A DNA stretch of 64,000 nucleotides from the NCBI RefSeq assembly GCF_001424305.1, contig NZ_LMPD01000005.1, forward strand, positions 62,001 to 126,000, given 5' to 3'. The DNA comes from Pedobacter sp. Leaf176 (lineage in GTDB: Bacteria > Bacteroidota > Bacteroidia > Sphingobacteriales > Sphingobacteriaceae). Positions 52,582 through 60,799 of the stretch are shown here, in pieces. Under the pieces are notes generated by a model, which saw only the letters and a program-made list of their open reading frames with translations, did not search any database and was not told the DNA's origin. Every line of letters begins with the position of its first letter. The stretch's first letter is position 1. The position numbers and the translations under genes are program-made.

Positions 52582-54879
52582 ATGAGAGAAGCAAACATCC
52601 TATTTAGTTTAATATTTGCTTTGGCGGTTGATGTATCCGCTCAAACAAAGAAGCCGGTTTCCGCTGAAGAGGCAAAAATGAATACGTTCATCAGCAAACT
52701 GATGACTAAAATGACCATTGACGAAAAAATCGGTCAGCTGAATTTACCAAGTTCTGGCGACATTACGACCGGACAGGCAAATAGCAGTGATATAGGAAAA
52801 AAAATCAGAGCTGGCCAGGTTGGCGGACTCTTTAATATTAAAGGTGTAGAAAAAATTGCAGCTGTTCAAAAGGTTGCCGTTGAAGAAAGCAGATTAAAAA
52901 TTCCTTTACTCTTTGGCATGGATGTTATCCATGGCTACAATACGGTTTTTCCAATTCCTTTAGGAATGAGTGCAACATGGGATATGTATGCTGTAGAAAA
53001 ATCGGCAAGGATTGCAGCAATTGAAGCCAGTGCCAGCGGAATAAACTGGACCTTTTCACCAATGGTTGATATCTCCCGCGACCCACGCTGGGGACGTATA
53101 TCTGAAGGTAATGGAGAAGATGCTTATTTAGGTTCGGCGATTGCAAAAGCAATGGTGAAAGGTTACCAGGGCGATTTAAAATCCAACAACCAGATTTTAG
53201 CCTGCGTAAAACATTACGCGCTATATGGCGCCGCCGAAGCCGGTCGTGATTATAACACAACGGATATGAGTAAGGTGCGTATGTACAACGAATACTTGCC
53301 GCCATATAAAGCTGCGGTAGATGCAGGTGCAGCAAGCATCATGGCATCATTTAACGAAGTCGATGGTATCCCCGCAACGGGAAGCAAATGGTTAATGACA
53401 GAAGTTTTGCGCAATCAATGGGGTTTTAAAGGTTTTGTTGTTACAGATTACACCGGTATTCCTGAAATGATAGCACACGGAATGGGCGATTTACAAACTG
53501 TTTCAGCACTGGCATTAAATGCTGGTGTAGATATGGATATGGTTGGCGAAGGCTTTCTTGGAACTCTAAAAAAGTCCTTAGCTGAGAAAAAAGTAAATAT
53601 CGAACAAATTAACCGTGCCTGCCGCTTAATTCTTCAGGCAAAATACAAACTAGGTTTATTTGAAAATCCATATAAGTTCTGTGATGTGAAAAGAGCGGAA
53701 ACGGAGGTTTTCACACCCCAAAACCGACAGGCAGCGAGGGAAATTGCTTCGGAAAGTTTTGTTTTATTAAAAAATCAAAATAACGTTTTACCACTAAAAA
53801 AGACAGGAACAATAGGCTTAATTGGCCCTTTAGCAGACAATACAGCTAACATGTATGGCACCTGGAGCGTTGCCGCATTATTCGATAAATCGATAACTGT
53901 GTTACAAGGGATGAAAAACGCTGTAGGAGACAATGCTAAAATTCTAACCGCCCGCGGTTCCAACTTCCTCGCCGATTCGGTAATGGAGCATCGTTATGTT
54001 AATATTCATAACAAAACTTATGCCCGCGACTCGAGAACTGAAGAAGAGCTCATAAAAGAAGCTGTTAATGTTGCCAAAAAATCGGATGTTGTAGTTGCAG
54101 TATTGGGAGAAGGTTCGGAATTTACGGGGGAGAGCAGTAGTGTTACCGATATTCAAATTCCTCAAACCCAGAAAAATTTATTGAAAGCTCTAGCGCAGAC
54201 GGGAAAACCAGTAGTACTGGTTTTATTTACCGGCCGTCCCTTAGCTTTAAATTGGGAAAATGAAAATATCCCGGCTATACTAAATGTATGGTTCCCCGGT
54301 AGTGAGGCTGGAAATGCCATTTCTGATGTCCTCTTTGGTGATGTAAACCCATCAGGAAAGCTGAGTGCAACCTTCCCTCAAAATGTGGGACAAGTTCCAA
54401 TTTTTTATGCCCATAAAAATACCGGTCGGCCATTGGCAGATGGAAAATGGTTTGAAAAATTCCGTTCCAATTACCTGGATGTAAGCAACGAACCGCTTTA
54501 TCCTTTCGGTTATGGGCTTAGTTATACAACTTTTACATACGGCGATATTAAATTAAGTTCGAACACTTTAACTAAAGGAAAAAGCATAACTGCTACCATC
54601 GCAATTACCAACAATGGCACTACTGGTGGTAAGGAGGTCGTTCAGCTTTATACAAGAGATTTAGTTGGCAGCATCACACGTCCTGTTAAAGAGCTTAAAG
54701 GTTTCCAAAAAATATACCTTAAAGCCGGCGAAACAAAAAATGTCACTTTTTCAATTTCGGAGCAAGATCTAAAATTCTACAATTCAGATTTAAAATTTGT
54801 AGCGGAACCAGGAGATTTTAAAATTTTTATTGGCACAAATTCAAGAGACGTTAAGGAGGCTTCTTTTAGCCTGAAGTAA
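52582..54879 (+). CDS. bglX: GH3 family beta-glucosidase BglX
   Basis: This 765-residue protein has a signal peptide (ILFSLIFALAVDVSAQ). The GH3 N-terminal TIM barrel includes DVIHGYNTVFPIPLGMSATW and DPRWGRISEGNGEDAYLGS, with the nucleophile Asp289 in GFVVTDYTGIPEM. The C-terminal alpha/beta sandwich follows (VVVAVLGEGSEFTGESSSVT, ILNVWFPGSEAGNAISDVLFGD), then the FN3-like module (VTFSISEQDLKFYNSDLKF). It removes terminal beta-glucose. In beta-1,2-glucan loci the GH3 partner hydrolyses sophorose and sophoro-oligosaccharides, and that is the inferred job here. It is the sixth structural gene of the locus, ended by a strong terminator. Confidence 0.93.
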   Translation: MREANILFSLIFALAVDVSAQTKKPVSAEEAKMNTFISKLMTKMTIDEKIGQLNLPSSGDITTGQANSSDIGKKIRAGQVGGLFNIKGVEKIAAVQKVAVEESRLKIPLLFGMDVIHGYNTVFPIPLGMSATWDMYAVEKSARIAAIEASASGINWTFSPMVDISRDPRWGRISEGNGEDAYLGSAIAKAMVKGYQGDLKSNNQILACVKHYALYGAAEAGRDYNTTDMSKVRMYNEYLPPYKAAVDAGAASIMASFNEVDGIPATGSKWLMTEVLRNQWGFKGFVVTDYTGIPEMIAHGMGDLQTVSALALNAGVDMDMVGEGFLGTLKKSLAEKKVNIEQINRACRLILQAKYKLGLFENPYKFCDVKRAETEVFTPQNRQAAREIASESFVLLKNQNNVLPLKKTGTIGLIGPLADNTANMYGTWSVAALFDKSITVLQGMKNAVGDNAKILTARGSNFLADSVMEHRYVNIHNKTYARDSRTEEELIKEAVNVAKKSDVVVAVLGEGSEFTGESSSVTDIQIPQTQKNLLKALAQTGKPVVLVLFTGRPLALNWENENIPAILNVWFPGSEAGNAISDVLFGDVNPSGKLSATFPQNVGQVPIFYAHKNTGRPLADGKWFEKFRSNYLDVSNEPLYPFGYGLSYTTFTYGDIKLSSNTLTKGKSITATIAITNNGTTGGKEVVQLYTRDLVGSITRPVKELKGFQKIYLKAGETKNVTFSISEQDLKFYNSDLKFVAEPGDFKIFIGTNSRDVKEASFSLK

Positions 54880-54899
54880 ATTTAAAACCATTTAGTAAC

Positions 54900-54935
54900 A
54901 ACCCCGACTATTGTATAATGGTCGGGGTTTTTTAT
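54900..54935 (+). terminator. Rho-independent terminator of the glucan locus
   Basis: AACCCCGAC and GTCGGGGTT form a perfect 9-bp GC-rich stem with a 12-nt loop followed by TTTTTATTTTT. The longest open frame of the next gene begins inside this hairpin and is rejected. Confidence 0.92.
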
Positions 54936-54940
54936 TTTTG
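54933..54940 (+). promoter_or_regulatory. TAnnTTTG -7 box for the serine hydrolase
   Basis: TATTTTTG, fused to the T-run of the preceding terminator, ends four bases before the ATG at 54945. The gene therefore has its own, probably leaderless, transcript. Confidence 0.55.
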
Positions 54941-54944
54941 CAAC

Positions 54945-55724
54945 ATGAAGCAAATATTTGTAACCTTATTCTTGATGGCTTTTATGTCTGTTTTAAAAGC
55001 GCAGGATTTAAATAAATACGATAGGGGTAATTTTATAAAGGGTAAAGACTCTATTTCTTACAGAATTCTTTTCCCGGAAAATTTTAATCCAGCTCAAAAA
55101 TATCCGATTATTTTCTTTTTACATGGTAGTGGAGAAAGGGGAAATAATAATGAAAGCCAGTTGGTGCATGGCGGCAAACTGTTTTTGAAAGAAGAGGTCA
55201 GGAAGAATTTTCCGGCAATTGTTGTATTTCCGCAGTGTCCGGCAAACGATTACTGGGCTAATGTAAATATTTCATCTAACGAACAAGGAAAAAGAAGTTT
55301 CAGTTTTGTTGAGGGTGGAAAACCAACAAAAGCAATGAAAGCTTTAAACAAAATGGTAAAAGATTTTTTAAAAAAACCATTTATCAATAAATCGCAGGTG
55401 TATGTCGGCGGGCTGTCTATGGGTGGAATGGGTACTTTTGAGTTATTGAGAAGGCAGCGAAAAACCTTCGCCGCAGCAATTGCCATTTGTGGAGGCGATA
55501 ACACCAACAATATTGAGAAATATAAAACTGTACCACTTTGGATTTTCCATGGTGGTAAGGATGATGTGGTTGATCCCGCTTTTTCAATCGCAATTTCTGA
55601 ACGATTAAAAACTGTTGGTGATGAGGTAAAATTCACACTGTATCCTTTAGCCAATCATAATAGCTGGGATAGTGCTTTTGCTGAACCAGATTTGTTGCCA
55701 TGGCTGTTTAGCCATAAGCGATAG
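54945..55724 (+). CDS. Exported alpha/beta serine hydrolase (esterase/POP-like)
   Basis: This 259-residue protein has a signal peptide (MKQIFVTLFLMAFMSVLKAQ). Catalytic features are the oxyanion segment IIFFLHGSGERGNNNE, the nucleophile in GGLSMGGMGTFE, Asp in HGGKDDVVDP and His in ANHNSWDSAF. The pattern corresponds to the prolyl-oligopeptidase/phospholipase-carboxylesterase group, often found in glycan loci as acyl esterases. It has its own promoter behind the locus terminator, so a link to the glucan locus is positional only. Deacylation of substituted glucan is a possible role. Confidence 0.85.
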   Translation: MKQIFVTLFLMAFMSVLKAQDLNKYDRGNFIKGKDSISYRILFPENFNPAQKYPIIFFLHGSGERGNNNESQLVHGGKLFLKEEVRKNFPAIVVFPQCPANDYWANVNISSNEQGKRSFSFVEGGKPTKAMKALNKMVKDFLKKPFINKSQVYVGGLSMGGMGTFELLRRQRKTFAAAIAICGGDNTNNIEKYKTVPLWIFHGGKDDVVDPAFSIAISERLKTVGDEVKFTLYPLANHNSWDSAFAEPDLLPWLFSHKR

Positions 55725-55733
55725 ATTATGTTA

Positions 55734-55919
55734 GAGGCTGTATCAAATTAACTAGCATTAATGGCAGAATTTTATTTCGCTTTCCGTCATTCTCGCCCGG
55801 GCGGGAATGACGGAAAGCGCTATGCAATAGCATTAGGATTCCCAATCAGATGGGAATGACGACGTATCAAAATGTAATTTGCTTAATGATCCAAAGTTAA
55901 TCTTTTTTTATACAGCCTC
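55734..55919. mobile_element. 186-bp MITE-like element with 3-bp target duplication
   Basis: The ends are GAGGCTGTAT and ATACAGCCTC, perfect 10-bp terminal inverted repeats, flanked by direct TTA copies at 55731-55733 and 55920-55922. Inside is a 42-bp nearly perfect palindrome centred on CCCGGG (55778-55819; arms CGCTTTCCGTCATTC and GAATGACGGAAAGCG) and a second small hairpin (ATTCCCA/TGGGAAT). No ORF is present. The structure is that of a miniature inverted-repeat element mobilised by a transposase encoded elsewhere. Confidence 0.72.
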
Positions 55920-55930
55920 TTAAAGAAACG

Positions 55931-56659
55931 TTATTCAGCCATATTATGGTAAACAGCCTGAACGTCATCGTCTTCTTCCAATTTATCAATCAATTTCAAT
56001 ACGTCTGCTGCTTGTTCTTCAGTAACTTCGTGATGCGATAAAGCAATGCGTTCCAGTTTAGAACTCTTTAATTCAATGCCTTTTTCTTCCAAAGCCTTTT
56101 GTAATGAACCAAAGTTTTCGAAAGCACCCTGAGCAACTGCAACATCATTTCCTTCTTCATCGGCTTCAACGTATAACTCTTCTAAACCAGCATCAATTAA
56201 TTCGAACTCAAGTTCTTCCAAATCCAGGCCTTCAGCTGGTACAAATCGAAAAACAGATTTACGGTTAAATACAAAATCCAATGAACCTGTTTTACCTAAA
56301 GAACCATCGGTTTTATTGAAATAACTACGGACATTGGCAACGGTACGGTTTGTATTATCGGTTGCTGTTTCAATCAAGACCGCAACACCATGTGGCGCAT
56401 ATCCCTCATAAACAATTTCCTCATAATTTGCCATAGATTTATCGGAAGCACGCTTAATTGCCGCTTCCACTCTATCTTTGGGCATATTTACAGCCTTTGC
56501 ATTTTGCATTGCTGTACGTAAACGTGAATTGGTTTCAGGATTTGGACCCGATTCTTTAACAGCCATTACAATGTCTTTACCAATACGGGTAAATTGTACG
56601 GCCATTTTAGACCAGCGTTTAAACTTTCTTTCTTTTCTGAATTCGAATGCTCTTCCCAT
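55931..56659 (-). CDS. yebC: YebC/PmpR family regulator
   Basis: This 242-residue protein has the YebC/PmpR/TACO1 sequence from end to end: MGRAFEFRKERKFKRWSKMA at the start, GPNPETNSRLRTAMQNAKAVNMPKDRVEAAIKRA, YEEIVYEGYAPHGVAVLIET, TDNTNRTVANVRSYF and the acidic C-terminus with DDVQAVYHNMAE. Family members have been described both as DNA-binding regulators and as ribosome-associated factors that relieve stalling; the present gene gives no further clue. It is monocistronic, bounded by the MITE on its 3' side and TATCAAGTAT repeats on its 5' side. Confidence 0.94.
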   Translation of the reverse strand: MGRAFEFRKERKFKRWSKMAVQFTRIGKDIVMAVKESGPNPETNSRLRTAMQNAKAVNMPKDRVEAAIKRASDKSMANYEEIVYEGYAPHGVAVLIETATDNTNRTVANVRSYFNKTDGSLGKTGSLDFVFNRKSVFRFVPAEGLDLEELEFELIDAGLEELYVEADEEGNDVAVAQGAFENFGSLQKALEEKGIELKSSKLERIALSHHEVTEEQAADVLKLIDKLEEDDDVQAVYHNMAE

Positions 56660-56712
56660 TTTTTAGTATTAAGTATTTGGTATCAAGTATTTAGTATCAA
56701 GTATCAAGACCG
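56660..56712. repeat. TATCAAGTATT simple repeats with AGTATCAAGTATCAAGACC
   Basis: Four imperfect copies of (T/G)TATCAAGTATT lie directly upstream of yebC, ending with the 19-bp sequence at 56694-56712 that is identical to 849-867. They occupy the region where the yebC promoter should be. Confidence 0.6.
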
Positions 56713-56767
56713 GGCAATTGTCCCCCAGTTTAAACCTCATCCCTTATCTTATACCTAATTTCTGCTT

Positions 56768-57715
56768 TTAGCTTTTCTTTAAATTATTTAACATATCAAT
56801 TGTGAGTTTCGATAAATCAAACTCTGGTTTCCAATTCCAGTCATCTCTTGCAACACTGTCATCGATAGAACGTGGCCAGCTGTCGGCTATTTGCTGACGT
56901 GGATCTTTCTCTCCGTAAGTTAACTTAAAATCGGGAATATGCTTCCTGATTTCTGTTGCTAAAATTTCCGGTGTAAAACTTACACCGCCAAAATTATAAC
57001 TACTTCTAACCGAAATCTGGTCTGCAGGTGCGTCCATTAATTCAATCGTTCCGCGGATGGCATCGTCCATATACATCATAGGCAATTCAGATCCTGCGTT
57101 CAAGAAGCTCTGGTAACTGCCTTTTTTCAGTGCATCGTGGAAAATGTGAATTGCGTAATCCGTTGTTCCGCCACCTGGCGCTGCTTTCCAGCTGATTAAA
57201 CCAGGATAGCGAATGCTCCGTACATCCAAACCATATTTCTGGTGGTAATATTCGCACCACCGCTCGCCGGCGAGTTTACTGATTCCATAAACCGTGTTCG
57301 GATCCATGGTACAATATTGCGGCGTATTATCTTTCGGCGAATTTGGTCCGAATACTGCAATTGAACTTGGCCAGTAAACTTTTGCCGTTTTATATTCCAA
57401 TGCTAAATCCAAAACGTTGAGCAGGCCATTCATATTCAAATCCCAGGCAAGTTTAGGATTTTGCTCACCAGTTGCAGATAATAAAGCGGCCAGCAGATAA
57501 ACCTGTGTGGGCTTGTATTTTTGAAAGATACCTTTAATCATTTCCTTATCAAGCACATTAACAAACTCAAACGGCGCGGAGTTTTTTATATCATAATCCG
57601 GCCTACGGATATCGCAGGCGACTACATGATCATCACCATATATTCTACGTAACATGGTTACCAACTCTGTACCTATTTGTCCGTTAGAACCTAAAACAAC
57701 TATATTTTCCTGCAT
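56768..57715 (-). CDS. L-threonine 3-dehydrogenase, SDR (epimerase-like) type
   Basis: This 315-residue extended-SDR protein has the NAD loop GSNGQIGTEL (residues 9-18), DIRRPDY after beta-2, the catalytic YGISK with SSIAVFGP upstream, and GLISWKAAPGGGTTDYAIHIFHDAL, a block typical of the UDP-galactose-epimerase-like threonine dehydrogenases described from psychrophilic flavobacteria and Cupriavidus. It oxidises L-threonine to 2-amino-3-ketobutyrate with NAD+. Kbl, 21 kb away, would complete the route to glycine and acetyl-CoA. The assignment is based on those blocks and on length; a nucleotide-sugar epimerase is less likely. A TACCTTTG box lies 20 nt upstream. Confidence 0.87.
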   Translation of the reverse strand: MQENIVVLGSNGQIGTELVTMLRRIYGDDHVVACDIRRPDYDIKNSAPFEFVNVLDKEMIKGIFQKYKPTQVYLLAALLSATGEQNPKLAWDLNMNGLLNVLDLALEYKTAKVYWPSSIAVFGPNSPKDNTPQYCTMDPNTVYGISKLAGERWCEYYHQKYGLDVRSIRYPGLISWKAAPGGGTTDYAIHIFHDALKKGSYQSFLNAGSELPMMYMDDAIRGTIELMDAPADQISVRSSYNFGGVSFTPEILATEIRKHIPDFKLTYGEKDPRQQIADSWPRSIDDSVARDDWNWKPEFDLSKLTIDMLNNLKKS

Positions 57716-58409
57716 ATTTTTTTTCGAGATTGAGCAAAGGTAAAAAAATGAGATAAAAGGGCTACAAAATATTTAAACTAAGTGTTTAGCTCCAGATCGA
57801 TCGACCTGGGCAACAGGTAATGAGCATCTTTAACCGTATTTATACCTGATAATTTTAAATCTACAAGAAATAAATTATTACATACTTGAATTCCAGACTT
57901 AAAATAAGTGTCTTCAATCGGAATAATTTACAGATTTCGTACCTTGTATCAAGTACCTGCTATTGCTTATAGGCAATTTTCTACTTTAATTAAGTTGGCT
58001 CGAAAAAAATAGATGTAATGCGTTTTTTTGGTGTTTGAAAATAGCTGATTAAGCGTATATTTTTTCAAAGCAAGATTTAGGACAAAAAAACGTTAATCTA
58101 AGTATTACGAAAAATTCAGGAATAGGAAAAGTATGCTCCTGGATCAACTGAATTTTTGCAATAAACCCCTACTACAACATTCATTAGTAAATGTAAAATT
58201 CATTAGCGCTAAATGTAAATTATACACGAAGTAATTATCGGGGATAATATTGCTTGAATGCCATTTAAACCAACAAAAAAAATATTATTTAGAACTATTC
58301 TTTCTAGTAACAATCGCATTGTAAATAATTAATAAACTAAAAATTTAAACGTTTTTATGGCATATTTTTTTTAATATTACCAACCAATATATAACAACAC
58401 ATATAAACG
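57716..58409. other. 694-nt divergent intergenic region
   Basis: This AT-rich region lies between the threonine dehydrogenase and the oxidoreductase operon. On the minus strand 57781-57927 is an open stretch of 49 codons without ATG whose translation looks protein-like (GINTVKDAHYLLPRSIDLEL), possibly a gene remnant. AAAAATTCAG (58110-58119) and CTGAATTTTT (58148-58157) form a 10-bp inverted repeat with a 28-nt loop. Nothing else can be supported. Confidence 0.5.
57735..57742 (-). promoter_or_regulatory. TAnnTTTG -7 box for the threonine dehydrogenase
   Basis: On the minus strand the sequence reads TACCTTTG, 19 nt before the ATG at 57715. Confidence 0.6.
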
Positions 58410-58994
58410 ATGCATAGAAGAGAAGCACTAAAAAACGTGGCATTTCTGCTTGGAGGCGCAATCTCCGCGAGTACGATGGGCGTTTTATTTGAAAGTTTTA
58501 CGCTCCCGGAAAATGAAAAAAACTTTGTATCCTATTCTCTCCAGGATGAAAAGATTTTTGCTGAGTTTGCCGATATTATTGTTCCGACAACAAAATCATC
58601 TGCGGGCGCAAAAGCAGCTGGTTTGGGCAAATTTATACCTATGATGATGCAAGATTGTTACCCTGCTACAATGCAAAGTTCTTTTGCCAAGGGTTTCAAG
58701 GAACTTCAGGATAAATCGATGAAAGATTTCAAAAAAAGTTATGCAGCATTGACCGTTGCGGAGAGAACGAAATTAATGGTTGATTTAAGGGCGATGTCAT
58801 TGGCACAAAAGGAAACTAAATCTGACGAAAATAGGGATATAGTATATTTCTTTACGACTGCTAGGGATTTAACTTTATTGGGCTACTATTCTTCAGAAAT
58901 TGGCTGCACTAAAGCCCGAGAGTACGTGCTTATTCCCGGTAAATATGACGGTAATGTACCGTTAAAACCCGGTCAAAAATCCTGGGCAACCTAA
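58410..58994 (+). CDS. Gluconate 2-dehydrogenase subunit 3 family protein (LacC-like)
   Basis: This 194-residue protein has a probable Tat-type signal (MHRREALKNVAFLLGGAISA with the RR pair). The mature part has the helical pattern of Gluconate_2-dh3 proteins (FAEFADIIVPTTKSSAGAKA, KSYAALTVAERTKLM, TARDLTLLGYYSSEIGC). These small subunits chaperone or anchor a GMC-type flavin dehydrogenase in the periplasm. The next gene, 26 nt downstream, encodes such a dehydrogenase. It is the first gene of an operon that includes a cytochrome c and sugar-modifying enzymes, as in LacABC-type glycoside 3-dehydrogenases. Confidence 0.87.
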   Translation: MHRREALKNVAFLLGGAISASTMGVLFESFTLPENEKNFVSYSLQDEKIFAEFADIIVPTTKSSAGAKAAGLGKFIPMMMQDCYPATMQSSFAKGFKELQDKSMKDFKKSYAALTVAERTKLMVDLRAMSLAQKETKSDENRDIVYFFTTARDLTLLGYYSSEIGCTKAREYVLIPGKYDGNVPLKPGQKSWAT

Positions 58995-59020
58995 TTTCTC
59001 AACTACAACGACAAAACATC

Positions 59021-60721
59021 ATGAATTTAAATACTAATTTAAAAGCGGAAAATACTTACGATGCTATTGTTATAGGATCGGGGATTAGTGGCGGCTGGGC
59101 TGCAAAAGAACTTACTGAAAAAGGTTTACGTGTTTTAATGCTTGAAAGAGGCATGAACATTGAGCACATTACCGGTTATGAAACTGCTATGAAAAACCCA
59201 TGGGATTTTGAACATGCAGGTAGATTAACCGAAGAGCAAAAACGTACGCATCCGGTTCAAAAAAGAGATTATCCTTATCAGGAAGCCAACGAAAAATGGT
59301 GGGTAAATGACTTGGAATGTCCATATACTGAAGATAAACGGTTTGATTGGTATCGCGGTTTCCATGTTGGTGGTAAATCATTAATGTGGGGTAGGCAGAG
59401 TTATCGTTTAAGCGACCACAACTTTGAAGATAATGCCAAAGATGGTCATGGGGTTGATTGGCCAGTACGTTATGCAGAAATGTCTCCCTGGTACGATTAT
59501 GCAGAAAGATTTGCAGGTATAAGTGGTTCTAAAGAGAACTGGCCTACTTGTCCCGATGGTGAATTTTTACCTCCCATGGATTTGAATGTAGTGGAGAAAT
59601 CAGTTAAAGCCCGCGTTGAAGAGCATTATAAAAGAGAACGCATCATCATGATCGGTCGTACGGCTAATTTAACTGTGCCTCATAAAGGTCGTGGCAATTG
59701 CCAGTATCGTAATTTATGTAGTCGAGGATGCCCTTTTGGAGCGTATTTCAGCACACAGTCTTCCACCCTACCCGCTGCTATGGCAACAAAACGTTTAACG
59801 TTAAGGCCATATTCTATCGTGAATCATATCATTTACGATAAGGATACCAAGAAGGCTAAAGGCGTAATGGTTATCGATGCAGAAACCAACAAAACGATGG
59901 AATTTTATGCAAAAATCATCTTTGTTAATGGTTCTACCTTAGGTACAACTTTCATTCTATTAAATTCGACTTCCGAAGCGCATCCAAATGGGTTAGGTAA
60001 TTCAAGTGGTCAGCTTGGTCATAATTTGATGGATCATCATTTCCGCTGCGGCGCATCTGGCGAAGCAGAAGGTTTCGATGATAAATATACTTACGGGCGG
60101 CGTGCAAACGGTATTTACGTTCCACGATACCAAAATATTGGTAACGATAAACGCGATTATTTACGCGGTTTTGGTTATCAGGGTGGCGCAAGCCGCGCCA
60201 ACTGGCAAAGTGATGTTGCAGAACTTTCTTTTGGTGCAGGTTTAAAGGAAAAGATGACTAAACCAGGCAAATGGACTATGGGCTTAGGCGGTTTTGGAGA
60301 AATGTTGCCTTACTACGAAAACAAAGTTTACATAGACAAAACCAAAAAAGATAAATGGGGTCAGCCGGTATTAGCAATTGACTGCGAATACAAGGAAAAT
60401 GAGAAGAAGATGCGTGTGGATATGATGAATGATGCAGCAGAAATGTTGGAAGCAGCTGGCATGAAAAACATTAAAACGTATGATAACGGGTGTTATCCTG
60501 GCATGGCTATCCATGAACAGGGAACAGCCAGAATGGGTGCAGATCCAAAAACATCAGTTTTAAATAAATGGAACCAAATGCACGAAGTTAATAACGTTTT
60601 CGTAACTGACGGAGCTTGTATGCCATCTATTGCATGTCAGAATCCATCGTTAACATTTATGGCTTTAACGGCCCGGGCCGCAGATTACGCAGTAAAAGAA
60701 TTAAAGAAAAATAACATTTAA
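59021..60721 (+). CDS. GMC family oxidoreductase (glycoside dehydrogenase-like)
   Basis: This 566-residue flavoprotein has the FAD-binding GSGISGGWAAKELTEKGLRV near residue 19 and the second FAD region HVGGKSLMWGRQSYRL. A Cys-containing segment, NCQYRNLCSRGCPFGAYFS, is characteristic of the bacterial gluconate/glycoside dehydrogenase branch. The C-terminal GMC block NVFVTDGACMPSIACQNPSLTFMALTARAA ends the protein, with the active-site His expected in AIHEQGTARMG. There is no signal peptide of its own, so export is probably by piggy-back on the Tat-signal subunit upstream. It would oxidise a sugar hydroxyl (C-3 in relatives) and hand electrons to the cytochrome encoded downstream. Confidence 0.9.
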   Translation: MNLNTNLKAENTYDAIVIGSGISGGWAAKELTEKGLRVLMLERGMNIEHITGYETAMKNPWDFEHAGRLTEEQKRTHPVQKRDYPYQEANEKWWVNDLECPYTEDKRFDWYRGFHVGGKSLMWGRQSYRLSDHNFEDNAKDGHGVDWPVRYAEMSPWYDYAERFAGISGSKENWPTCPDGEFLPPMDLNVVEKSVKARVEEHYKRERIIMIGRTANLTVPHKGRGNCQYRNLCSRGCPFGAYFSTQSSTLPAAMATKRLTLRPYSIVNHIIYDKDTKKAKGVMVIDAETNKTMEFYAKIIFVNGSTLGTTFILLNSTSEAHPNGLGNSSGQLGHNLMDHHFRCGASGEAEGFDDKYTYGRRANGIYVPRYQNIGNDKRDYLRGFGYQGGASRANWQSDVAELSFGAGLKEKMTKPGKWTMGLGGFGEMLPYYENKVYIDKTKKDKWGQPVLAIDCEYKENEKKMRVDMMNDAAEMLEAAGMKNIKTYDNGCYPGMAIHEQGTARMGADPKTSVLNKWNQMHEVNNVFVTDGACMPSIACQNPSLTFMALTARAADYAVKELKKNNI

Positions 60722-60735
60722 TAAAAAGTAAATGC

Positions 60736-60781
60736 AAAAGGTTTAAGGTTTATGGCTCGGTCCGTTTACCTTAAGCCTTTT
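60736..60781 (+). terminator. Hairpin between GMC and Gfo/Idh genes
   Basis: AAAAGGTTTAAGGT and ACCTTAAGCCTTTT form a 14-bp stem with one G-T pair and an 18-nt loop. The T-run is short (TTTT then GTCG), so it may be a weak terminator or an mRNA-stability element within the operon. The longest open frame of the next gene begins inside the loop. Confidence 0.5.
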
Positions 60782-60799
60782 GTCGTTATCTTATCCCTT

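Noticed and set aside
55250..55654. Minus-strand frame inside the serine hydrolase gene
   Set aside because: The plus-strand reading has a signal peptide and a full catalytic triad; the opposite frame has no recognisable motif.
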